A stretch of 64,000 nt of DNA from assembly GCF_014132355.1 (NCBI RefSeq), contig NZ_BLZO01000086.1, forward strand, positions 1-64,000, read 5' to 3'. The notes under the pieces are model-generated. The model made no database searches and was not told the origin of the DNA. It worked only from the letters and a program-made list of their open reading frames with translations. Position 1 is the stretch's first letter. Every line of letters starts with the position of its first letter. This stretch comes from Okeania sp. KiyG1. Lineage in GTDB: Bacteria > Cyanobacteriota > Cyanobacteriia > Cyanobacteriales > Microcoleaceae. A program made the translations under genes and the position numbers. Positions 20,386 through 29,210 of this stretch are shown here, piece after piece.

Positions 20386-21990
20386 TTATGATGTCCTAAA
20401 CCTAGCCAACTCTTCCCCAGTCTTCGCATCATGAGCATGAACAGTACACACCAAACAAGAATCAAAAGACCGAGCAACATGACCTACTTCCACGGGGTCA
20501 TTCACATCAGCAATAGGAATACCAACCAACGCCTCCTCAATAGGTCCCCGCACACCTTCACCATCACGGGGTCCCACATTCCAAGTAGTCGGCGCAATAA
20601 CCTGATAATTCTTAATCTTACCCCCTTCTATTTCCACCCAATGACAGAGGGAACCACGACTAGCATTAGTAGCACCCCAACCACGACCGTCTTTTTCTTC
20701 AGGCTTAATATACCAAGGATCGCGCAACTTAAACTCCCGCAAACAACGTTCTGTTTCACGGTACAACTTAGTTAATTCGTGCATTCTGGCAAACACGCGC
20801 AAATGTACGTTCGGTCCCCCCATTTTCTTGAACATATCTAAAATTAAACCGTCTTTCTGCTGCCAACTTTCCCCATGGTCGCCACCCGATATCAACTCCC
20901 GCGCCAAAGCACCAACTTCCATCCGACCTAAATCTTGGTGAGATACAGCAGTTGACCAAGAATAAGCACCATCAAAGTCAATATCATTATTAGGAACTGG
21001 TACAGTAGTGCGGTCAAAAGGATGTACATCCCCATCACCCTCGTTATACCAAGCGTGAGCAGTATTCTCCCGCGTAAAAGTATGCTCCATCAATTGATGA
21101 ATATCTGTACTGCTATCGTAGACACCACTTTTCATAATCATCGCAGCATTGCGACCTTCAATAGTAGGGCGTTGATACTTATCTTCGTGAGGCAAATATC
21201 CCCAACTCATATATTTACCAACACCCGCACCAATTTTATCCAAACCAATATTCAGACCCATGCGCCAATAGAAACCGAGGTCTGAACTAGCATGATTAGG
21301 ATTTTCATCCAACCATTCCATGAAATCTTCATAAGTTTGAATCTGTTCAAACCTGTCAATGGAACAACCCAACCATATTGGTTCTAACCAGTTAGTGCGG
21401 TAATATTCCAACATTGCCCAGGCGCGGGTAACATCGGTGAGAGTGGGAGCGCACATAACACCACCGGGAACCATGAAACTAGAGTGAGGCCATTGACCGC
21501 CAAATAGAGCGTATATTTCTACGGGTTTGGATGCAACAGTAATACCTGGTTCGTAGGATGTACCTGTGAATGCTGCGAAACGCTTACAAGCTTCTTCGTA
21601 GAAAGGACTATTGTGGTATTTTTTGTTAGTTAAGTCGATCGCGTATAAACCGTAGAAGAAGCGCGGATGACTTTGGAGTGTTTCTACCAGTTGACCGAGG
21701 TTACGAGCAAGGATAGCGTTCCGGGGTACTTCTGTTTGCCAAGCTGTATCTAACGCCCAGGAAGCACAGGTGAGGTGAGAAGCACCGCAAATTCCACATA
21801 TTCTGGGGGTGACAATGAGACCAGCTTTAGGGTCTTTACCTTTGAGAATGACCTCAAAACCTCGGAACATTTGTGCTTGAGTCCAAGCGTTAGTTACATA
21901 TCCGTCTTGAATATCAACTCTTACATCTAGGTCGCCTTCAACACGACCCACGGGAGAAATATCTAATGTTTGTACTTTAGTTTGAACCAT
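20386..21990 (-). CDS. hupL: Uptake [NiFe]-hydrogenase large subunit HupL
   Basis: Carries the NiFe active site of the cyanobacterial uptake hydrogenase, which recovers electrons from H2 made by nitrogenase. It has 534 residues. The L1 motif RICGICGASH lies at 63-72 (C65, C68). The second cysteine pair is near the C-terminus in DSCLVCTVH (C512, C515), followed by a 16-residue tail (AHDAKTGEELARFRTS) that the protease HupW must remove after H518. DSC rather than DPC is normal for this group. The frame is intact. hupS lies upstream on the same strand but 610 bases away, a repeat-swollen spacing. hupW is 8.5 kb away on the other strand. Confidence 0.95.
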   Translation of the reverse strand: MVQTKVQTLDISPVGRVEGDLDVRVDIQDGYVTNAWTQAQMFRGFEVILKGKDPKAGLIVTPRICGICGASHLTCASWALDTAWQTEVPRNAILARNLGQLVETLQSHPRFFYGLYAIDLTNKKYHNSPFYEEACKRFAAFTGTSYEPGITVASKPVEIYALFGGQWPHSSFMVPGGVMCAPTLTDVTRAWAMLEYYRTNWLEPIWLGCSIDRFEQIQTYEDFMEWLDENPNHASSDLGFYWRMGLNIGLDKIGAGVGKYMSWGYLPHEDKYQRPTIEGRNAAMIMKSGVYDSSTDIHQLMEHTFTRENTAHAWYNEGDGDVHPFDRTTVPVPNNDIDFDGAYSWSTAVSHQDLGRMEVGALARELISGGDHGESWQQKDGLILDMFKKMGGPNVHLRVFARMHELTKLYRETERCLREFKLRDPWYIKPEEKDGRGWGATNASRGSLCHWVEIEGGKIKNYQVIAPTTWNVGPRDGEGVRGPIEEALVGIPIADVNDPVEVGHVARSFDSCLVCTVHAHDAKTGEELARFRTS

Positions 21991-22600
21991 TTTTTCAGTT
22001 ATCAGATTATTAGTTATCAGTTATCAGCTATTAGTTATTCAATGTAACCCAACAACAATATCTAGTGTAGGTTGTGTCGGTCTAGTAGTGGACTGTTTCA
22101 CCTAAAATAGTGCATTAGCTTTTTTCGTCACCCCATCCCCCCATCACCCCCAAATTCCCCTCCACCGGAGGGGAGGGGCGAGGGTGGGTTCCCATCACTC
22201 CATTTTCTAATGCAACATTTAAGATGAAACAGTCCAGTAGTAGACTGACACAGCTAAAACTGTGCAATAGATTTTTGTTTCTGGGTGTCTTTATCTCCCC
22301 ATCCCCCCATCTCCCCATCCCCCCATCTCCCCATCCCCCATCTAATGCAACATTTAAGATGAAACAGTCCAGTAGGGTGTGTTAGCGCCAGCGTAACGCA
22401 CCATCATCCAGTCCAGTCGTGCATTGATTATTGGGGCGGGGGCGGGTTTACTCAGTCGTGGGTGACACCATTAACTTAACGCGGAACCCGCCCCTACTAT
22501 TGCACTATTTTAGGCGTGTCACGCCACTACTGGACCTACTACTCTTAATCCGTACATCCGTGCCATAATCCGTGTGAGCTGCCCTCAACCCAACCTACTT
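21991..22600. repeat. hupS-hupL intergenic region with large imperfect inverted repeats
   Basis: No gene. An element at about 22085-22240 has arms 'ggactgtttcacctaaaat' and its near reverse complement, with 'tgcattag' / 'ctaatgca' inside. A related, more diverged copy follows to about 22375. Between the arms lie 'ccccatccccccatc' and 'cccctccaccggagggg' runs. A 'gggtgtgttagcg...gtaacgcacc' repeat and a GC-rich 'gggcgggggcgggttt...aacccgcccc' palindrome occupy 22376-22540. In other cyanobacteria a hairpin separates hupS from hupL; here the spacer is larger and made of mobile repeats. Confidence 0.7.
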
Positions 22601-23563
22601 TTAAACAGTAAAGAAATCTTCCTCTGCCCATTTTGGAATTGAATCTTTCGCAACCATAGTCAGCAAAGCATAATCTTTACGGTTAACTCCCGTTGGTAAT
22701 TCTTTGGGAACACCCATTACTGTTTGCGTCTTAAATACTGTTCCCGGTGCGAGGTCGTGGAATGGAAATTCTGGTTCCGTACAACCTAAACATGGCATTC
22801 CCGCGCGAGTCTTAGACGAAACTCGGTTCCATAAAATGCGGTTACAAGGAGAATGAGTCATCGGTCCGCGACAACCCAAGTCATAGAATAGACATCCTTG
22901 ACGCTGCCCAAAATCTGAGGTTGAAGCTTTGTAAGCAAAGTGAACGTTGCGAGTACAACCTGTTTGAGTGAAGCTTTTGAAAAATGTTTCGGGGCGGTGA
23001 AATTCGTCTAAGGTAATGTCATCAAGTCTGCCAGTGGCAACCGCTACTAATATTTGGGAAATCCAATCTGGGTGCGCGGGGCAACCGGGAATATTGATAA
23101 CAGGATATCCAGCTTTACTCTTGAAGTCTTCTCCTAAAAATCCGCCTTTTTTCCGTTTGAGAAATTGCAAACCTTCAGATTCACTGGGGTTTGGTGCCAC
23201 TGCGGGAATACCGCCATAAGTAGCGCAGTCTCCCACCGCGACAACGAAACCTGCAACTTCCGATAATTCTTTTACCCAATCTTTCATCGGGCGATCAGCA
23301 AAACGGTTCCATTCTCCCGTCCCATTGGGAGCGTTAATTATTGTTCCTTCGTATACTAATATATCTAAATGTATTGTTCCCGAAATACAATCTTTTAATA
23401 ATTGTTGAACGTCTGTACCAAGTTCAAATCCTAAAGAAGGATGCCAAAGTACATTAATGCCAAAGTCTGTAATTAAGTCACAAATATTTGGTTCTTCAGC
23501 ATTGAGAAATGATATGGTATTGCCAGAACAAGCTCCGCCTTGAAGCCACAGTAGATTTATCAT
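22601..23563 (-). CDS. hupS: Uptake [NiFe]-hydrogenase small subunit HupS
   Basis: Iron-sulfur electron-transfer subunit of the HupSL dimer. Starting at the internal Met (23563) gives 320 residues beginning MINLLWLQGGACSGNT, the conserved HupS start. The alternative upstream ATG at 23611 adds 16 unrelated residues. AGGA lies just upstream of 23563 and GAGGAG a few bases further. Cluster ligands are visible: C12, the CPAHPDW region, and the C-terminal groups DLGCRGPMTHSPCN and MPCLGCTEPEFPF. There is no twin-arginine signal peptide, in line with cyanobacterial group 2a enzymes. The gene is complete and precedes hupL. Confidence 0.93.
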   Translation of the reverse strand: MINLLWLQGGACSGNTISFLNAEEPNICDLITDFGINVLWHPSLGFELGTDVQQLLKDCISGTIHLDILVYEGTIINAPNGTGEWNRFADRPMKDWVKELSEVAGFVVAVGDCATYGGIPAVAPNPSESEGLQFLKRKKGGFLGEDFKSKAGYPVINIPGCPAHPDWISQILVAVATGRLDDITLDEFHRPETFFKSFTQTGCTRNVHFAYKASTSDFGQRQGCLFYDLGCRGPMTHSPCNRILWNRVSSKTRAGMPCLGCTEPEFPFHDLAPGTVFKTQTVMGVPKELPTGVNRKDYALLTMVAKDSIPKWAEEDFFTV

Positions 23564-23611
23564 TCTGTCCTGATTCTCCTCTCTGTTATGTGAGGTTGAG
23601 ATGGAATTCAC

Positions 23612-23892
23612 GATAGAATTTGTCGCACCCTAATTCAACCTTTATGAAATTATAAAGGATAGATAATGATGATTTTGTATATTTTATGAAATTTTTAATT
23701 ATTGATTAATTGTTGGTTTTTTGAGATTTTTTGTTGTTTTTGATACTTTATTTTCAAGATTTTATTGGTAAGAAAATATAAAAAAACTAAAACTTAATTA
23801 AATTTCTACACTTATAGCGCTGTGCGCAGGCAACAGGCAACAGGAGGAATAAAAAACCGTTTGCGCAGCATCTCCGTTGGAATAGTATAAGA
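23612..23892. promoter_or_regulatory. AT-rich region upstream of hupS
   Basis: The likely hupS promoter lies here because the gene starts the hup unit. I looked for an NtcA-type GTA-N8-TAC site and found no convincing match. Near 23830-23860 there is a small dispersed repeat (aggcaacaggcaacagg ... tttgcgcagcatctccg). Confidence 0.3.
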
Positions 23893-25345
23893 CTATTGTC
23901 CAATAGTCCTGTTTGAGTTTAGATATAGTTAGAGTCAAGCGATCGCTCAGTTTCAGGAGATAGATGTTTGATTTAACTATTGTCCAATAGTTATGTTGAG
24001 TTTAGATATAGTTAGAGTCAAGCGATCGCTCAGTTTCAGGAGATAGATATTTGATTTATCTATTGCCCAATAGTTATCTTGAGTTTAGATATAGTTAGAG
24101 TCAAGCGATCGCTCAGTTGAGAGAGATGGATGTTTGATTTATCTATTGTCCAATAGTTATCTTGAATTTAGATATAGTTAGAGTCAAGCGATCGCTCACT
24201 TTCAGGAGATGGATGTTTAATTTATCTATTGTCCAATAGTTATCTTGAGTTTAGATATAGTTAGAGTCAAGCGATCGCTCACTTTCAGGAGATGGATGTT
24301 TAATTTATCTATTGTCCAATAGTTATCTTGAGTTTAGATATAGTCACACTCAAGCGATCGCTGATTTGAGGGAGATAGATGTTTGATTTATCTATTGTCC
24401 AATAGTTATCTTGAGTTTAGATATAGTTAGAGTCAAGCGATCGCTCACTTTCAGGAGATGGATGTTTAATTTATCTATTGTCCAATAGTTATCTTGAGTT
24501 TAGATATAGTCACACTCAAGCGATCGCTGATTTGAGGGAGATAGATGTTTGATTTATCTATTGTCCAATAGTTATCTTGAGTTTAGATATAGTCACACTC
24601 AAGCGATCGCTGATTTGAGGGAGATAGATGTTTGATTTATCTATTGTCCAATAGTTATTTTTATTTATATACAGTCACACGAAGCGATCGCTGATTTGAG
24701 GGAGATTAATGTTTGATTTATCTATTGTCCAATAGTTATCTTGAGTTTAGATATAGTCACACTCAAGCGATCGCTGATTTGAGGGAGATAGATGTTTGAT
24801 TTATCTATTGTCCAATAGTTATTTTTATTTATATACAGTCACACGAAGCGATCGCTGATTTGAGGGAGATTAATGTTTGATTTATCTATTGTCCAATAGT
24901 TATTTTTATTTATATACATTCACAGTCAAGCGATCGCTGATTTGAGGGAGATTAATGTTTGATTTATCTATTGTCCAATAGTTATTTTTATTTATATACA
25001 TTCACAGTCAAGCGATCGCTGATTTGAGGGAGATTAATGTTTGATTTATCTATTGTCCAATAGTTATTTTTATTTATATATAGTCACAGGAAGCGATCGC
25101 TTTGAGGGATATTGATGTCAGGACTTACGCATAACCACTATATCTAGTAGGGGCGTTAACGATAGTTATGCGAAGCAAACGGCCGTTCGCCCCTACACCT
25201 GGTATATGATTTGCTATTTTGCGTAAGTCCTGTGATGTTTGATTTATCTATTGTCCAATAGTTATCTTGAGTTTAGATATAGTTAGAGTCAAGCGATCGC
25301 TCACTTTCGGGAGATTAATGTTTGATTTATCTATTGTCCAATAGT
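23893..25345 (+). repeat. Minisatellite of 17 palindrome/HIP1 units upstream of hupS
   Basis: Unit of about 83 bp. Each has the near-perfect palindrome CTATTGTCCAATAG preceded by TTTGATTTAT and followed by TTAT, then an AT-rich link and AAGCGATCGCT (HIP1), then a purine-rich tail (ttgagggagat or ttcaggagat). I located 17 palindromes: 23893, 23978, 24060, 24143, 24226, 24309, 24392, 24475, 24558, 24641, 24722, 24805, 24886, 24968, 25050, 25248, 25331. Two sequence subtypes are interleaved (TTAGAGTC versus TCACACTC before HIP1), suggesting repeated unequal exchange. Spacing between units 15 and 16 is enlarged by an inserted MITE. No open reading frame runs through it. Confidence 0.95.
25120..25231. 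mobile_element. MITE-like element inserted within the minisatellite
   Basis: Ends AGGACTTACGCA and TGCGTAAGTCCT are perfect inverted repeats. The interior contains the arms 'taggggcg' and 'cgcccct'. It interrupts one unit of the 83-bp array. Related copies are at about 3473-3551, 27891-27980, 30341-30432, 54708-54796 and 56661-56749. Confidence 0.8.
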
Positions 25346-25385
25346 TATCTTGAGTTTAGATACAATCAATATTGTTGTTCAATGT

Positions 25386-25745
25386 TCACAGAAAAATACC
25401 TTCTTGATGAATATTCAATAATAAGGGACTTTTTTCTTTTTGAAATTGATATTCACTCACATAAACACAACTTACTAACACCCCATATTCGATACATATA
25501 TTGGAAATAAATTCAATGATTTTTTGATGCCTATTATCCAGAGTAGTCTTTTCTTTTAAAACTACTAAAACATCAATATATGAGTCAGATTTTGCGTCTC
25601 CCCTTGCTTGAGAACCAAATAAAACTAAATTAGTTAAATTATCTTGATAAAATTGTTGAAATTCCTGCTTAACTATGGTAAGAATTTCTGCTAACTTTTG
25701 ATGTTGTCCTAAATTTTCAACTGTACATAAAGGAATATTTATCAT
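25386..25745 (-). CDS. MNT-type nucleotidyltransferase domain protein
   Basis: 119 residues with the minimal nucleotidyltransferase fold: VLFGSQARGDAKSDSYIDVL. Members of this family are often antitoxins paired with HEPN toxins and can AMPylate them. The expected pattern is GS, ten residues, then D-x-D. Here position 56 is Tyr instead of Asp (Y56, D58), so one metal ligand is missing. The rest of the motif is intact. No HEPN gene is adjacent. The 3' end reaches into the edge of the 83-bp array. Function as an active transferase is doubtful. Confidence 0.75.
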   Translation of the reverse strand: MINIPLCTVENLGQHQKLAEILTIVKQEFQQFYQDNLTNLVLFGSQARGDAKSDSYIDVLVVLKEKTTLDNRHQKIIEFISNICIEYGVLVSCVYVSEYQFQKEKSPLLLNIHQEGIFL

Positions 25746-25933
25746 TTTAGATTATAACTCCCTTCTTTCAATATTCGGCCTACGAATTTTACTACTCAAA
25801 GCTAAATTTCCTGAACTTTGTCTAAGAGTTTCTTTTCATGTTAAACTATCATATTATCATGTAATGCTCAAATATACTCATTCCTACAAAGGAGATTTTG
25901 GTTTATAGTTTCAACTAACTAACAATAAAAGAA

Positions 25934-26173
25934 ATGAGCAATAAAAAACTCCTAGAAAGAATCACTATCAACCCAAACATCTGTCACGGTAAACCCTGCC
26001 TCCGGGGATTGCGTTATCCAGTAGAATTTATACTAGAATTGCTTAGTAGTGGCATGACTATTGAGGAAATTCTTGAAGACTATGATGATTTAGAAAGAGA
26101 CGATATTCTTGCTGCTTTACAGTTTGCTACTCGTTTAACTCAAGTAAAAAGTATTTATAGCATAGTGCCATGA
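25934..26173 (+). CDS. DUF433 antitoxin
   Basis: 79 residues: ITINPNICHGKPCLRGLRYP followed by VEFILELLSSGMTIEEILEDY. This is the DUF433 signature, a small helix-turn-helix-like protein usually encoded directly before a PIN-like toxin. The gene ends with ATGA overlapping the start of the next gene, which indicates translational coupling and a two-gene toxin-antitoxin operon. It should neutralise the downstream nuclease and repress the operon (family knowledge). Confidence 0.85.
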   Translation: MSNKKLLERITINPNICHGKPCLRGLRYPVEFILELLSSGMTIEEILEDYDDLERDDILAALQFATRLTQVKSIYSIVP

Positions 26174-26523
26174 AGTTCTTAGTTGACGCACAACTGCCAG
26201 TGCGTCTTGCAGTTTTTCTCCGATCTGCAGGTTACGATACTATTCACACAAAAGACTTACCTCTTCAAAATGCCACTCCAGATACAGAAATTAATTCTCT
26301 TTCTGTCCTAGAAAATCGAATTGTTGTTACTAAAGACCACGATTTTTTTGATTCTTTTTTGATTCGTCAAGAACCTTATAAGCTGTTGTTAGTTACCACT
26401 GGTAATATCCCTAATAAAGAACTGATGAAGTTGTTTATAAATAACCAGTCTCGGTTAGTCCAGCTACTTGAGGGAAATTCGCTAGTAGAAATGAGTAGAA
26501 ATTCTATTATTGTACATCAATAA
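26170..26523 (+). CDS. DUF5615 PIN-like toxin
   Basis: 117 residues starting MKFLVDAQLPVRLAVFLRSA. The N-terminal aspartate (D6) and the VVTKDHDFFDS motif are the acidic sites of the Mut7-C/DUF5615 PIN-like nuclease fold. It partners the DUF433 protein encoded immediately upstream with a four-base overlap. The frame is intact, so this is the best-preserved toxin-antitoxin pair in the window. The RNA target cannot be told from the sequence. Confidence 0.82.
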   Translation: MKFLVDAQLPVRLAVFLRSAGYDTIHTKDLPLQNATPDTEINSLSVLENRIVVTKDHDFFDSFLIRQEPYKLLLVTTGNIPNKELMKLFINNQSRLVQLLEGNSLVEMSRNSIIVHQ

Positions 26524-26567
26524 TTTATAATATTCAGTATTTCCTTAAATATATCTATTAGAGTTAA

Positions 26568-27725
26568 ATGAGTCTACCCCTAGAAGAATCTATTGTTTTA
26601 ATTAGTAGTAAATTGGAGAAAAAAGCAAATGTTATTGGAACTGGATTTGCTTTTTATCGAGCAGATAATTATACTTATTTGCTAACCTGCGCCCATGTTA
26701 TTGAGGATGTGGGTAGTGAAGAAAATGTATTGGTTAATAATATTCCGGCAGAAGTTGTTGCAACAGGAGATATTAAGGGTTTTGATTTAGCAGTGTTGGG
26801 AGTTGAAAAGCTGAATGTGCCACTTTTCCAGCTAATAAGTTTATCGGAAGCAGAAAATCAAAAGTTTCGGATAGCAGGTCATTATCTCTATGGTGAAAAT
26901 AAAAACGTTATGCTGGAAACTGTTGATGGAACTTTAGGGAAAAAGCGTTTTGCTCGTCAAAATAATGAAACGGTGATAGCTTGGAATTTGTTAATTAATG
27001 AAGGCGATGTAGCTACCGCTAGGCTCCGCCAACGCCTTCGTCAAGGTTATAGTGGTGCACCTGTAGTTGACCTGAGCGATCGTGTTTTGGGTATAGCAAC
27101 CAATATGGAGAAAGATGGAGCAGAGGGGTTAGCTATCTCCGTAGAAGCTTTAAATAAAATTTGGCCTCAAATGCCTGTTGCTATTTCTCAACAGCTTAAA
27201 CTTAAACCAGAATCATTGCCTGAAGTTGAACTCAAGTCTGATGTTGGTTGTGATTATACTAAGTTAAAGAGATTGCTGAGTGAAGGAAAGTGGAAAGAAG
27301 CAGATGAGGAAACTGCTCGTTGTATGTTGCAAGTTGCAGGGCGAGAGGAGGCTCTGTATGAAGAAGATATAGAAAACTTTCCTTGTACAGACCTCCGCAC
27401 AATTGACCAACTTTGGGTAAAATACAGTAATGGTAAGTTTGGCTTTTCTGTGCAAAAGAAAATTTATCAGAGTTTGGGTGGTACGAGAAAGTATGATAAG
27501 AAAGTATTTGAAGCGTTTGGTAACAAAGTCGGATGGTGTCAAGGGGGAGAATGGTTGTATGGAGATTATCTACCTAACTTAGATACGCATTATATGGGGT
27601 ACTTCCCGGGAAGGGAGGTTGTGGGTGGGCCGATGGGTGAGAGGACTGCGGGGAGGTTTATTGTGTGGGGAAGTGGCTTAGGAGGTAGGCGCTGGGGTGC
27701 TCTTCTCTCGCACAAAGACTTGTAG
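26568..27725 (+). CDS. Trypsin-like serine protease fused to a GUN4 domain
   Basis: 385 residues. The N-terminal half is a trypsin-like protease: His43 (LTCAHVIED), Asp73 (GFDLAVLG) and Ser162 (GYSGAPV). The C-terminal half, from about residue 230, is a GUN4 domain: DYTKLKRLLSEGKWKEADEE, FPCTDLRTIDQLWVKYSNGK, FGFSVQKKIYQSLGG and a final L(S)HKDL. GUN4 binds porphyrins in chlorophyll synthesis, but in cyanobacteria it is also fused to effector domains in predicted conflict systems. Just before the catalytic serine, residues ATARLRQR come from a small dispersed repeat (27010-27038), inserted in frame. The C-terminal end is also G-rich and irregular. No signal peptide. It probably acts in the cytoplasm as a regulated protease. 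Confidence 0.85.
   Translation: MSLPLEESIVLISSKLEKKANVIGTGFAFYRADNYTYLLTCAHVIEDVGSEENVLVNNIPAEVVATGDIKGFDLAVLGVEKLNVPLFQLISLSEAENQKFRIAGHYLYGENKNVMLETVDGTLGKKRFARQNNETVIAWNLLINEGDVATARLRQRLRQGYSGAPVVDLSDRVLGIATNMEKDGAEGLAISVEALNKIWPQMPVAISQQLKLKPESLPEVELKSDVGCDYTKLKRLLSEGKWKEADEETARCMLQVAGREEALYEEDIENFPCTDLRTIDQLWVKYSNGKFGFSVQKKIYQSLGGTRKYDKKVFEAFGNKVGWCQGGEWLYGDYLPNLDTHYMGYFPGREVVGGPMGERTAGRFIVWGSGLGGRRWGALLSHKDL
27010..27038 (+). repeat. Small dispersed repeat inside the protease-GUN4 coding region
   Basis: GCTACCGCTAGGCTCCGCCA matches, in reverse complement, the non-coding copy TTGGCGGAGCCTAGCGGCAG near 50793-50812 apart from one base. It adds about nine codons without shifting the frame, a few residues before the catalytic Ser. 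Confidence 0.6.
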
Positions 27726-28058
27726 ACTTTAACATATAAGCGCTTTAGCAGCATCATCAGTTATCAGTATTAAAAAATTGCATTGCCACCTCTTGTTCTG
27801 AGGTACTTCTACTTTTCTATTCAACCTCTTAGAGTTTCCTTTGACAAAGGTAGCAATTTTTAACTCCATAACCAGAAAAATAAAATAGTCAGCACTTACA
27901 CAAAATATCAATTCATACACGATCTGTAGGGGCGAACGGCCGTTTGCCCCTACTATATACGCTGGTTCTGCGTAAGTCCTGATAGTCAAATATCATCCTT
28001 ATTCCGGTCAACTAATAATTTAGTTATTATTATTTTAAGATTCAAGGAGTATGTAAAA
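27726..28058. repeat. Gap with a MITE-like element
   Basis: An AGCACTTACACA / TGCGTAAGTCCT element lies at 27891-27980, with inner arms 'taggggcgaa...tttgcccct'. At 27770-27860 there is a second hairpin-type sequence (cctcttgttctgaggtac). The ribosome binding site AAGGAG at 28045-28050 serves the broken gene at 28059. No gene is supported. Confidence 0.6.
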
Positions 28059-28836
28059 ATGGCTTACAGTGATTTTAAAACTATTAATCAAGCTCAAGCT
28101 ACTTTTGACCTTAGTATTACTATGGTTAATCTATTTCCTAATATCGAGTTAGTTGAACCCAGTGAATATTTGAAAATAACTCTCAAACGTAATCTCAAAG
28201 TTGCTTTTGATAATAATACTGAAAAAGCTCGTTTCCTGACGGAATGCTCCGCAAACAGAGTTAATTATTGCACCCTTGTTGATAGAAATAAGAGAAATAT
28301 TTGATGGTAAAATTAGTTTCTTTTCTGGCAGAGATTTTAATGTCGATATTACCAGCGGACTAAATGGATTTTGTGACTATATTTTGAGTGCTTCAGAGTT
28401 CACTTTAGAAATAGAAGCTCCTTTCAACAATTAATTATTAATAATTAATAATTAATAATTAATAATTACTTATTCTTATAAAGAAGAGGATTGAATAAAA
28501 TGATTTTTTTCTTTTTTATCCATGAATGGAGAGGCTTTATACCTTAATTTTTCGGTAATAACTATTGTTGAAGCTAAAAATGAAAGTACAAATGTAGGTT
28601 TAGGTCAATGTATTGCGGAAATGGTGGCAGCACAGAGGTTTAACCAAGCAATAAATAGAATAACTGAAAGTATTTATGGTGCTGTTAGAACTGGTCGTAT
28701 CTGGCGCTTTCTCAAACTTTATGGTCAAAATGTTGCCATTAATAATGAAGAGTTAGTCATTGAAAATGCAGAAGATATAAATGTTTCTAAGATTTTAGCA
28801 ATTTTAAGTTTACCGATTAAACAATTGAACAGTTAA
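28059..28836 (+). pseudogene. Conserved cyanobacterial hypothetical gene, broken by two repeat insertions
   Basis: The 5' part (28059 onward) encodes MAYSDFKTINQAQATFDLSI and LFPNIELVEPSEYL. At about 28236-28260 a small dispersed repeat (ttcctgacggaatgctccgc) shifts the frame, and the first frame stops at 28302-28304. Without it the coding continues ELIIAPLLIEIREIFDGKIS and NGFCDYILSASEF. Near 28433-28555 a second insert follows, a MITE with 'taataattaataatt' and 'ggagaggctttatacctta'. After that the original gene resumes as ITIVEAKNESTNVGLGQCIA, EMVAAQRFNQAI and RIWRFLKLYG to a stop at 28834-28836. The pieces look like one protein of about 210 residues, common in cyanobacteria and of unknown function. 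The 104-codon frame starting at 28522 begins within the MITE and is not a separate gene. Confidence 0.7.
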
Positions 28837-28840
28837 ATTT

Positions 28841-29055
28841 TTTGGTGTTGCTGAATTGAAGTATGAATGTGCGATTGTTTGGTTCTTGTAAAGCCCCCTA
28901 AATCCCCCATTCAACAAAAAGCGCAGCATCTTCTGGCTTCCCCCTTTCCAAGGGGGACGGGAGGGGGATAAAACGGGGGACTTTTAGAATTTTATTCCCC
29001 CCAATTTTGGGGGGATAGGGGGGCAAAATCATACCCAGAATCAGCAACGCCAATT
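28841..29055. mobile_element. MITE-like element with TTGGTGTTGCTGAAT ends
   Basis: Left end TTGGTGTTGCTGAATTGAAG and right end CAGAATCAGCAACGCCAA are imperfect inverted repeats, with TATGA / TCATA inside them. The interior carries CCCCCTAAATCCCCCATTC and TTTTGGGGGGATAGGGGGG, the G/C-run hairpin seen elsewhere, so it is probably composite. Related ends occur near 44194, 45473 and 51531. Confidence 0.65.
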
Positions 29056-29210
29056 TTTTAATCAATCATATTTATCCTAAATTAAAAGCAATAGTTGATG
29101 GCTGTTTGCGCAGCAGTCCGTAGGAAATACTTACAACATTAGTAAGGTTTTGTTAGGTTTAACTTCATATATAATATATTAAAAAAATCCCAATTAATTT
29201 GGAGGTAATT

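Noticed and set aside
20431-21285. Plus-strand frames opposite hupL
   Set aside because: Antisense shadows of a well-conserved gene; no supporting motif.
23564-23830. NtcA binding site upstream of hupS
   Set aside because: No GTA-N8-TAC match with a suitable -10 element was found by eye.
28522-28836. Separate small gene starting MNGEALYLNFSV
   Set aside because: The start lies in the MITE; the rest is the 3' part of the broken gene at 28059.
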